Shown here in pieces: positions 1 to 5,532 of a DNA stretch of 12,722 nucleotides. The stretch's first letter is position 1. Every line of letters begins with the position of its first letter. Position numbers and translations under genes: made by a program. Where the stretch lies: NCBI GenBank assembly GCA_903861055.1, contig CAIOSU010000354.1, positions 1-12,722 on the forward strand, in the 5' to 3' direction. Source of the stretch: an uncultured bacterium. GTDB lineage: Bacteria; Bacteroidota; Bacteroidia; Chitinophagales; CAIOSU01. The notes under the pieces are model-generated. The model was not told the origin of the DNA. It worked only from the letters and a program-made list of their open reading frames with translations, and did no database searches.

Positions 1-1
1 G

Positions 2-559
2 CTGATTGATTTCCAGCCAATGTTGCCGGCTAGCAAAACCAAAGCTATAAACCGCATTTACATGGGCGATGGCATTAAGATTTTCGTCGAATTTAAAGAA
101 AGGTTCTATCCTGACATGTTGGGTTTTGGTACTGTTATACAAGCAATGAGAGGCGATGAAAAATTTGTTTACGACGCAGCATTCGGCAAAGATGCTACTA
201 AACATATTCTGGCACTTTTTGCCATTAATGATAAAGCAACCCCGTATACCCAATTGAAAACCGAAGCCGAGATTATTAATAAATTTATAGCCGAGCTGGA
301 TGAAATATTTGAGGGCAAGGCATCTAAAAACTATGTAAAGCACGTTATTCAAAATTGGTCGGCAGAGCCTTACATCCAAGGGGCTTATTCGTATTCATTT
401 GATGGCAGCCAGTACGATATTGTAGCAGAGATAAAGAGACCATTGCAGGATAAAGTATTTTTTGCAGGAGAAGCCCTTTCCATTGATAACCAAGCAACCG
501 TGCATGGGGCTTGCGAATCGGCCTATGAGGTGATAGAGAACATGTTGGTTAACCACTGA
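2..559 (+). CDS. Flavin monoamine oxidase family protein, C-terminal part (5' end outside window)
   Basis: The reading frame is open from base 2, so the gene begins before the window; 185 C-terminal residues are visible. The family uses FAD to oxidise amines to imines or aldehydes, or carries out related FAD-dependent desaturations. Two family hallmarks are visible. One is a W-S-A-E-P-Y-x-x-G-A-Y-S stretch at about 357-395, which in amine oxidases lies by the flavin. The other is the C-terminal FAD-binding segment F-F-A-G-E-A-L-S followed by T-V-H-G-A-C-E-S-A (about 460-525), where the usual final Gly is Ala. The ATG at 20 is internal, because the upstream codons L-I-D-F-Q-P fit the same protein. 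The N-terminal GxGxxG Rossmann motif is outside the window, so the substrate cannot be inferred. The gene is convergent with the next one, 119 bp away, and I see no strong terminator between them. Confidence 0.85.
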   Translation: MIDFQPMLPASKTKAINRIYMGDGIKIFVEFKERFYPDMLGFGTVIQAMRGDEKFVYDAAFGKDATKHILALFAINDKATPYTQLKTEAEIINKFIAELDEIFEGKASKNYVKHVIQNWSAEPYIQGAYSYSFDGSQYDIVAEIKRPLQDKVFFAGEALSIDNQATVHGACESAYEVIENMLVNH

Positions 560-678
560 AAGGGGTAAGCAATAATGACCACCCCGAAAATTGACACGAC
601 ACGAGCGTAACTTTCGCTAATGCCGCACATCGGTTCATCAAGCCCATTAACAAATCAGCACATCAGCAAACTGCCACG

Positions 679-1263
679 TCATCCTGCTTTGGCGAGTGGT
701 TGCTTGCTAGAGTAATACATTGCGCTGGATGACTGCTGCTGTGCAGCAATTGGCGCTGGTTGGGTTGCAGTGGCCTGCGGTTGTGCAGTTTCTGCTGGGA
801 CAGCTTTAGCTGGTTCTGCTTCCGCTGGCTCTCCCAGCTTCGCTGCTGAAACAGCAGCCGCATCGCGTTCCTTTTGCTCTTTGGCCTGTTGCTTGGCTTC
901 CGCGTTTTTCTGGCGCTCCTGCTTTTCTTGCCATTGCAATAGCCAAACAAAACGCCTCCAATCTTTCTCTCCGAGCATAATGCTTTTGAGCATGGCTAGC
1001 CGTTGCTTACCCTGTTCGGCTTTAATGCTATCGCGTATGGCCAGCAACAAATCGGCCTGCTCGTGTGGTAGTGTTGGTTCGCCATATTTATCCAGCGAAT
1101 CAATAAACCGTAGGTAAGCACCATAGCGTATGCGCTCGGCTTGGGGGCAAAGGTCATTGGCCAAGTAAAACAAGTCCTCAACATTGAGGGCAATGGCCGC
1201 AACATCGGTTTTAAATACTTCTTTCAGCGCGGCTAAAAAGGTTGGTTGTGGGTTAAAATTCAT
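679..1263 (-). CDS. Hypothetical protein with a Lys/Glu/Gln-rich helical segment and an Ala/Gln/Pro-rich tail
   Basis: I do not recognise this protein. From the ATG at 1263 it has 194 residues; a GTG seven codons upstream (1284) is the alternative start, and I prefer the ATG. The first ~110 residues look like a compact, mostly helical domain (conserved-looking stretches N-V-E-D-L-F-Y-L-A-N-D-L and E-K-D-W-R-R-F-V-W-L-L). A charged K/E/Q-rich segment follows (about 113-140), probably one long helix. The tail (about 140-194) is low complexity, rich in Ala, Pro, Gln and Ser. No signal peptide or membrane segment is seen, so it is probably cytoplasmic. It lies on the same strand as the MuiA-family gene upstream, which has its own terminator, so the two are unlikely to be co-transcribed. 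A competing open frame at 663-950 on the same strand is Arg/Gln/Ser-rich and looks like a shadow of the low-complexity tail. Confidence 0.7.
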   Translation of the reverse strand: MNFNPQPTFLAALKEVFKTDVAAIALNVEDLFYLANDLCPQAERIRYGAYLRFIDSLDKYGEPTLPHEQADLLLAIRDSIKAEQGKQRLAMLKSIMLGEKDWRRFVWLLQWQEKQERQKNAEAKQQAKEQKERDAAAVSAAKLGEPAEAEPAKAVPAETAQPQATATQPAPIAAQQQSSSAMYYSSKQPLAKAG

Positions 1264-1433
1264 ACCGGTAGTTTTTGTATACACAATTTAAAAACCGATT
1301 TAAAATATTGCAAATAATTTTAGTAAATTTCAACTCTAAACTTTCCATTTAGGTTATAGCAGCCTGATAATGTAGCGATTGCATTTTTATCTTTTTTTTA
1401 GAATACCTTTTTCTAAAACCAAACTAGATAAAT

Positions 1434-1462
1434 AAAAAAGGGCGAACATTGCTGCTCGCCCT
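1434..1462 (-). terminator. Rho-independent terminator of the MuiA-family gene
   Basis: Read on the minus strand, the arm AGGGCGA (1462-1456) pairs perfectly with TCGCCCT (1445-1439) across a 10-nt loop. The final T of the second arm begins a run of six T (1439-1434). The element starts 28 bases after the stop codon of the gene at 1490-3070, the usual place for intrinsic termination. The rest of the gap (1264-1433) is AT-rich and must hold the promoter of the 679-1263 gene, but I could not identify a convincing one. Confidence 0.85.
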
Positions 1463-1489
1463 CGTTTACAACGTTAAGTTAAGTGCTAT

Positions 1490-3070
1490 CTAAAATCCCG
1501 ATACCGGTTTGTCTTTAGGGAAACTCACCTCGAAACTGAAGCTCACTTTTTTAGTCTCGCCAGGGTTCAGCTGGATGGTCCATAACAGCTTACCTATCGC
1601 CTCTGTGTACTCGGCGCCGCCTTGGTCAAGCAACAGCACTTTAATGTCTTGCTGTTTCGATACCGGTATGTGGTCCAAAATTTCGAGCGTTATGGCTTTG
1701 CTCTTATTGTTGCGCACGCTTATCTCGTAGGTGCGTTTTTCTTTGCGCGTGCCACCCAAGAAACTATGCGACTCCTTGTCCACTATTGGGTTGCGCTGCA
1801 CGGTTACTCTCTCGTCCCTGCCCAACGAAAGCAACAAGGTATCGGCAGTTACTTGCGTATTAATGTTCGATTGGCCGATATAGCGCCCATCATAAAACAA
1901 GTTCATCATGCCCGAAATGATGTTGTACTGGCCCCAGTTTGGCACTTTAGCCAGTAGAAAGGCCCCTTTATCCATGCTCGGCACGGTGTGGTGCACATAG
2001 GTGGCAGGTATCTCATATTCTTTCAGTGGCACTTGGTAGGTTTTGCCATCGCTCGGTATGGTTTGGTCAAGGTCGATGTCGTACTCAACCGTCAGTTGGG
2101 TTTCTACTTCCGTTACGGTATATTTCACTTCGTCGTCGATGCTTAAACTCTCCTTATTCCTATACAGCGCACTATTCACCACCGAAGCATCATTTACATA
2201 ATTATGCACCATTGGTGAGTAAAAATCAACGTATAGCGGCACCAGTATAGGGCGGCTATTGTTTTGGCTGGGGTTACCGGTGCTTACGGTCAGTTTCACG
2301 TCCTTCCAATCAAGGCCCGTGCTTTGGTACACTTGTCCATAAGTGTTCAAGGTTAACGGCTTCTCGAAGCCACTTGAGCGTAAGTCGTAAATGGGTGTCC
2401 AGCCAGCTTGGTTTACCAAGTAGTTACAGCTCACTTTGCTTCGGGTGGCTACTTTGGCCGTCACCATCAACACTATCTCGCCAGTTGGTTTAAAGCTTGG
2501 GTTGCTGTATTCATTGATGCGGGTCTGCACTTCGGCGCGCTTATCGGTCTGGTCTTTGGTTTGTTTTCTCAGGTCGAAGAGTTTTTCCCTTATCTCCATT
2601 AAACGGTTGCGGTATAAGTCCGATAGTTTCTGCAACTCGTCCACAGTAAGCCCTGTTATAGTGCCCACCATTTTCTGCTTTTCGTTTATCAGGCCTTCCT
2701 CGGCAGTATACACCTGCCTTTGGTTTTCAATCCACTCCAATTTTTCGTTAAACGAAGCAATAGTGTCGTTCATTTTAAGCAATGGCTTAGGGTCGAGTAT
2801 GGGTTTGGTGTAATTAACGCGGCTGGTAACCGATAAGATGGTGGCGCCGCCGCTCAGTTCTACCTGCACACTGGGCAAAATGATGGCCGCGCTCAGGTTG
2901 TCAATCACAATTTCGGTAGTGCCCACGGGTATATCCACATAGCCGCTTTGCATAATGCGGGCATTTTGGCGGTAAACGGTTACAGCATCAACTTTGGTGG
3001 TAACGTTTTTAGCAAAGGCTACGGATGCAATAAATAGCAAGAGGGCAAAAAGGGTTAGGAAACGTCTCAT
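1490..3070 (-). CDS. MuiA-family secreted protein (DUF4140 and DUF4139 domains)
   Basis: The protein has 526 residues. It starts with a Sec signal peptide (M-R-R, then a Leu/Phe-rich core, probable cleavage after A20), so it is exported to the periplasm or envelope. Residues ~25-90 match the DUF4140 N-terminal domain (V-T-V-Y-R-Q-N-A-R-I and I-V-I-D-N-L-S). Residues ~95-190 are charged and heptad-like, consistent with the coiled coil usual in this family. Residues ~197-526 form DUF4139, with the hallmarks G-W-T-P-I-Y-D-L-R (223-231) and T-G-L-D-W-K-D-V-K-L-T-V-S-T-G-N-P (251-267) and a C-terminal beta-rich repeat. The length is normal for the family. The family is named for a mucoidy inhibitor, but to my knowledge no biochemical activity is established, so its role here is unknown. 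It appears monocistronic, with its own terminator and a long leader containing hairpins. Confidence 0.9.
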   Translation of the reverse strand: MRRFLTLFALLLFIASVAFAKNVTTKVDAVTVYRQNARIMQSGYVDIPVGTTEIVIDNLSAAIILPSVQVELSGGATILSVTSRVNYTKPILDPKPLLKMNDTIASFNEKLEWIENQRQVYTAEEGLINEKQKMVGTITGLTVDELQKLSDLYRNRLMEIREKLFDLRKQTKDQTDKRAEVQTRINEYSNPSFKPTGEIVLMVTAKVATRSKVSCNYLVNQAGWTPIYDLRSSGFEKPLTLNTYGQVYQSTGLDWKDVKLTVSTGNPSQNNSRPILVPLYVDFYSPMVHNYVNDASVVNSALYRNKESLSIDDEVKYTVTEVETQLTVEYDIDLDQTIPSDGKTYQVPLKEYEIPATYVHHTVPSMDKGAFLLAKVPNWGQYNIISGMMNLFYDGRYIGQSNINTQVTADTLLLSLGRDERVTVQRNPIVDKESHSFLGGTRKEKRTYEISVRNNKSKAITLEILDHIPVSKQQDIKVLLLDQGGAEYTEAIGKLLWTIQLNPGETKKVSFSFEVSFPKDKPVSGF

Positions 3071-3093
3071 AGTTCTGTGTTTTGACTATGAGA
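3065..3093 (-). promoter_or_regulatory. Inverted repeat overlapping the start codon of the MuiA-family gene
   Basis: The arms TCTCATAG (3065-3072) and CTATGAGA (3086-3093) are perfect 8-bp complements around a 13-nt spacer. In the minus-strand mRNA the 3' arm contains the AUG at 3070-3068. A second upstream segment (GAACTAT at 3105-3111 on the plus strand) is complementary to 3069-3075, so the start region has two possible pairing partners. A regulatory function is inferred, not shown. Confidence 0.4.
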
Positions 3094-3116
3094 TGCTAAG
3101 GGTTGAACTATTCCAT

Positions 3117-3133
3117 AAACTAGCGACTAGTTT
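3117..3133. repeat. Short inverted repeat in the leader of the MuiA-family gene
   Basis: AAACTAG (3117-3123) and CTAGTTT (3127-3133) are perfect 7-bp complements with a 3-nt loop. The element lies between the candidate promoter at 3191-3222 and the start codon at 3070, so it would form a hairpin in the leader RNA. On the plus strand it is followed by two more T, but there is no upstream plus-strand gene that needs a terminator. Confidence 0.4.
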
Positions 3134-3190
3134 TTAGTGAATAGTTGCTGGCGAGGTGGTTTACTACTTCGAGGAACAATAAGGGAAAGG

Positions 3191-3222
3191 CAAATTTAGC
3201 GCCCGACCATACCCCCTCCCAA
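3191..3222 (-). promoter_or_regulatory. Candidate Bacteroidota-type promoter for the MuiA-family gene
   Basis: On the minus strand the sequence TAAATTTG (3198-3191) matches the -7 consensus TAnnTTTG known for the Bacteroidota primary sigma factor. A TTG (3222-3220) lies upstream with a 21-nt spacer, close to the usual 19-21 nt for the -33 element. Transcription would start near 3184, giving a leader of about 114 nt that contains both inverted repeats before the ATG at 3070. The -33 half falls inside the C-rich hairpin region. Confidence 0.4.
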
Positions 3223-3292
3223 CCTCCCCCTGAAATGGGGAGGAGCTAAACGGCCATTGGCCTATACCAATCAACCCTCGCCCAAGGCGAGG
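3211..3292. repeat. Cluster of GC-rich inverted repeats between two minus-strand genes
   Basis: Three perfect inverted repeats lie within about 80 bp. CCTCCCC (3223-3229) pairs with GGGGAGG (3237-3243) over a 7-nt loop. GGCCA (3252-3256) pairs with TGGCC (3258-3262). CCTCGCC (3276-3282) pairs with GGCGAGG (3286-3292) over a 3-nt loop. An extra C-rich tract (3213-3220) could compete for the first right arm. None is followed by a T-run on the minus strand, so they are poor intrinsic terminators for the gene ending at 3311. They may protect its mRNA 3' end or be a dispersed intergenic repeat. Confidence 0.6.
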
Positions 3293-3310
3293 TAAGCTAA
3301 TAACCAAACC

Positions 3311-4660
3311 TCAATAAAAACTAGGCTCCACTTCCCTTTCCTCGAATACGATGCCTTGGGTTTCGAGTTCGTCGAGCACGGGGTCGTATATGGCAGCCAG
3401 GGTGGGGATGTGCACGCCTGTGAGGGCAATTTCGCCTTTCAGAATCTTGCGCACGGCAATGGCCACGGGCAAGCCTACTGTTTTGGCCATAGCGGTATGC
3501 AAGCCATCTTCGCCAATGGAAACCATGCTGGCATGTATCTCTTTTTGCTCGCCGTGGAGGGTAAAGTTAAACCGGTGCCACATTACTAGCATATCCTTAT
3601 CGTCGGGTTGCAGGCTCCATTTATCCTCCAATATTTTTTGAAGCATTTGGGCCGGAGTGCTCGGCTTTTTGAGGCCTACGGGTACATTATCAAATATACC
3701 CAGCCATTTGAGTTTGTACATTTCCTCGCTATCCAAATCAAGGTGCAGGTAGTGCGCAAGTTTCAGTTCCACGCTATCGTGTGGGTTATAGGACATGAAG
3801 GAGTTGATAAAATCGCGTTTGGTCATGTTTTCAGAGCCTTCCATAATATAGCTATCGTCGGTAGCGCCAAGCAGTACGAATGCATCCCAAGTGCGGCAAA
3901 AGCCAGGGCGGCGCAACGTGCCGCGGTACATGGTTGGTATATCTTGCAAGCCATAGCTGCTGCGGTATTTTAAGCTATCGCGGTTGCCGTAGCCCTCAAA
4001 AGTACCCCAACTGGGTATATTAATAATCTCGGTACGACGGAATAGACGATGGTAAGGGATGTATTTGTACTTGCCCATTTGTACAAACTTGGCTGCGCCT
4101 TGGCCTGCCAATACCACGTTGCGGGGGTTCCAGGTAAACTTATAGCGCCAAGGGTTATCGCGTTCGCATTCAGGGGCAATCAATCCGCCTGTAAAGCTCT
4201 CAAAACCGGTCATGATGCCACCTTCTGCTTTAATGCGTTCAACAACACGCATGGCACTCATGTGGTCTATGCCTGGGTCGACGCCCATTTCATTCAAGAA
4301 AAGCAGGCCACGCTCTTGTGCCGCTTGGTGCAACACTTCCATTTCGGGGCTTACGTAGCTGGCCGTAACCATGTTGCGGCGCTGCTTAAGGCATTCGTGT
4401 GCCACGGGTATGTGTAAATGAGCCGGTAGCATTGATACTACTATGGTCGCTTCGCGAACCAAGTTTTCCAGCTTTAAGGTATCCTCAAGGGTAAACTCCA
4501 CAACTGCAACGGCTGCCAACAAACCTACCTTTTCGCGCACGTTATCAGCATCGGCATCGGCTATTACAATATGGTAGCCATCAGTAGCGGCATGATGCGA
4601 TAAATACTCAATCAACACGGTGCAGCTTTTGCCGCCACCTAAAATCAAAATGCTTTTCAT
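3311..4660 (-). CDS. Saccharopine dehydrogenase family protein (saccharopine reductase-like)
   Basis: The protein has 449 residues from the ATG at 4660. A TTG eight codons upstream (4684) is open, but the Rossmann fold begins directly at M-K-S-I-L-I-L-G-G-G-K-S, which supports the ATG. Residues 1-~125 form the NAD(P)-binding domain: the glycine-rich loop at 8-13, an acidic strand end at 34-38, and V-V-S-M-L-P at 74-79. The C-terminal domain carries E-M-G-V-D-P-G-I-D-H-M (124-134) and F-T-G-G-L-I-A-P-E (156-164), followed by D-N-P-W-R-Y-K-F-T-W (168-177). These match Lys9-type saccharopine reductases and the dehydrogenase half of animal AASS, enzymes that interconvert saccharopine and aminoadipate semialdehyde plus glutamate. 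No lysine-ketoglutarate reductase partner is adjacent, so the true substrate is not fixed by context. It is cytosolic and divergent from the cytidine deaminase gene. Confidence 0.85.
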   Translation of the reverse strand: MKSILILGGGKSCTVLIEYLSHHAATDGYHIVIADADADNVREKVGLLAAVAVVEFTLEDTLKLENLVREATIVVSMLPAHLHIPVAHECLKQRRNMVTASYVSPEMEVLHQAAQERGLLFLNEMGVDPGIDHMSAMRVVERIKAEGGIMTGFESFTGGLIAPECERDNPWRYKFTWNPRNVVLAGQGAAKFVQMGKYKYIPYHRLFRRTEIINIPSWGTFEGYGNRDSLKYRSSYGLQDIPTMYRGTLRRPGFCRTWDAFVLLGATDDSYIMEGSENMTKRDFINSFMSYNPHDSVELKLAHYLHLDLDSEEMYKLKWLGIFDNVPVGLKKPSTPAQMLQKILEDKWSLQPDDKDMLVMWHRFNFTLHGEQKEIHASMVSIGEDGLHTAMAKTVGLPVAIAVRKILKGEIALTGVHIPTLAAIYDPVLDELETQGIVFEEREVEPSFY

Positions 4661-4681
4661 TAACTTTAATCTTAGTTGCAA

Positions 4682-4689
4682 CAAAGCTA
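4682..4689 (-). promoter_or_regulatory. Candidate -7 element for the saccharopine dehydrogenase gene
   Basis: The minus-strand sequence TAGCTTTG (4689-4682) is an exact match to the Bacteroidota TAnnTTTG -7 consensus and lies 21 bases upstream of the ATG at 4660, implying a short leader. I could not find a matching TTTG/TTG -33 element at the expected distance; that position falls in the ATTGGTT repeat region. Confidence 0.4.
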
Positions 4690-4700
4690 CTTTTAATTTA

Positions 4701-4792
4701 GGTTATTGGTTTGACTGGTTATTGGTTGATTGGTTGTGATTCGGATATTTTTTTGAACACTGACGATTCTTACCCACCAATAACGAATAACC
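4701..4792. repeat. Short direct and inverted repeats in a divergent intergenic region
   Basis: GGTTATTGGTT occurs at 4701-4711 and again at 4717-4727, 16 bp apart. The core ATTGGTT recurs at 4705, 4721 and 4729, with a one-base variant at 4714, giving four copies of a roughly 8-bp unit. The same element appears inverted as ACCAATAAC at 4776-4784, followed by GAATAACC at 4785-4792. The copies lie between the divergent saccharopine dehydrogenase and cytidine deaminase starts. They could bind a regulator or be a simple degenerate repeat. Confidence 0.55.
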
Positions 4793-4812
4793 GACAACTA
4801 ATATTCGCCACC

Positions 4813-5280
4813 ATGAAGCAAATAGAACACACCGCCTATATAACCGTTTACGAACACAACAATGAATTAGTGCCTGCCGATGCTGAGTTATTGCAACGAA
4901 GCCGAGGAGCCATGCGCCACTCGCATTCGCCATACAGCCACTACCCTGTTGGGGCTGCCTTGTTGCTTAATGATGGCACCATAGTAGAAGGCAGCAACCA
5001 AGAGAACGCCTCTTTCCCGTTAGGTCTTTGTGCCGAGCGCACGGCCTTAGCCAACTTTGCAATCAACCATCCAGGTAAAACGGTAAATGCAATAGCCGTG
5101 AGCGTGGGCACCGAAGCCGCCGCCCCTTGCGGTATGTGTCGGCAAGCCCTTTTGGAACAAGAAAGCCGACAAGAAAACCCAATACGTGTGCTGCTTAAGG
5201 GCAGTGATGAAACGGTTTATGCCATTGGCTCCATTAAGGAATTGCTACCCTTGCCCTTTTACTCGAAGAATTTGAAATAG
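4813..5280 (+). CDS. cdd: Cytidine deaminase
   Basis: A 155-residue zinc enzyme that hydrolyses cytidine and deoxycytidine to uridine and deoxyuridine plus ammonia in pyrimidine salvage, in the cytosol. The zinc site is complete: C73-A-E75 (Cys ligand and catalytic Glu) and P105-C106-x-x-C109. The substrate-binding N-x-E-N stretch (62-65, read as N-Q-E-N) precedes it, and Y-S-H-Y-P-V-G-A-A (41-49) is the family's N-terminal motif. The three-Cys zinc site and the length fit the small homotetrameric class. I chose the ATG at 4813 because an in-frame ATG 34 codons upstream would translate the intergenic repeat region into a non-conserved extension. A weak promoter is possible: TTG (4722-4724), 21 nt, then TA plus a T-run ending in G (4746-4755), two bases longer than consensus. 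Confidence 0.93.
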   Translation: MKQIEHTAYITVYEHNNELVPADAELLQRSRGAMRHSHSPYSHYPVGAALLLNDGTIVEGSNQENASFPLGLCAERTALANFAINHPGKTVNAIAVSVGTEAAAPCGMCRQALLEQESRQENPIRVLLKGSDETVYAIGSIKELLPLPFYSKNLK

Positions 5281-5314
5281 GCCCTTACTGTATATTATTG
5301 TATTCGGTGTCTTA

Positions 5315-5337
5315 AATTCCCTTCGACTCTGGGAATT
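5315..5337. repeat. Inverted repeat downstream of cdd
   Basis: AATTCCC (5315-5321) and GGGAATT (5331-5337) are perfect complements over a 9-nt loop, 35 bases after the cdd stop. No T-run follows, so it is not a classical terminator on its own. It may protect the cdd mRNA 3' end. Confidence 0.4.
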
Positions 5338-5365
5338 CATATTTCCCCTTTATAAGGCTTATATT

Positions 5366-5395
5366 CTATTGACTATCAATCAATAGTAATTTTTT
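5366..5395 (+). terminator. Weak AT-rich candidate terminator for cdd
   Basis: CTATTGA (5366-5372) pairs with TCAATAG (5380-5386) over a 7-nt loop, and a run of six T follows at 5390-5395. The layout is that of an intrinsic terminator, but the stem has only two G-C pairs, so it would be inefficient. It separates cdd from the giant secreted-protein gene. Confidence 0.35.
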
Positions 5396-5493
5396 AGCGA
5401 AATATCAGTAAATAAAATATTAACAAAACCAAAATTTGGCTGCAACCGATGTTAAGAATATGGGGTCTTTATATTAACTTAACATAGATTTTA

Positions 5494-5507
5494 AAAGGGC
5501 AACCTTT
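5494..5507 (+). other. Small 5' leader hairpin with a GCAA tetraloop
   Basis: AAAGG (5494-5498) and CCTTT (5503-5507) close a GCAA loop, a GNRA-type tetraloop that is unusually stable in RNA. It ends 25 bases before the ATG of the giant gene and would lie in its leader if transcription starts upstream. The surrounding gap (5396-5532) is AT-rich and probably contains the promoter. TAGATTTT at 5485-5492 is one base from the -7 consensus but has no -33 partner. Confidence 0.3.
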
Positions 5508-5532
5508 AGATTGCTAACCAACTCCCAGAACC

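Noticed and set aside
546..585. TGGTTAACCA palindrome (546-555) and GGGGT/ACCCC inverted repeat (562-566, 582-585 with 581) after the amine oxidase gene
   Set aside because: The stems are short, the second has a 14-nt loop, and no T-run follows. I could not support a terminator call.
654..668. Two adjacent copies of ATCAGCA
   Set aside because: A 7-bp repeat with only two copies is expected by chance and has no context suggesting function.
663..950. Alternative 95-residue frame overlapping the hypothetical gene
   Set aside because: Its Arg/Gln/Ser-rich composition is what a frame-shifted reading of the Ala/Gln/Pro-rich tail would give, and it has no recognisable features.
1509..2813. Open plus-strand frames opposite the MuiA-family gene
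   Set aside because: They lie entirely within a clear family member on the other strand and show no domain-like features.
3351..4417. Several open frames on the plus strand opposite the saccharopine dehydrogenase gene
   Set aside because: They overlap a well-supported gene over its full length, contain no family motifs, and read as antisense shadows.
4661..4684. TTG start for the saccharopine dehydrogenase homologue
   Set aside because: The Rossmann strand begins immediately after the ATG at 4660, and the TTG overlaps the candidate -7 promoter element.
4711..4812. Upstream in-frame ATG extending cytidine deaminase by 34 residues
   Set aside because: The extension is encoded by the intergenic repeat region, is not like the family N-terminus, and would make the protein longer than the usual small tetrameric class.
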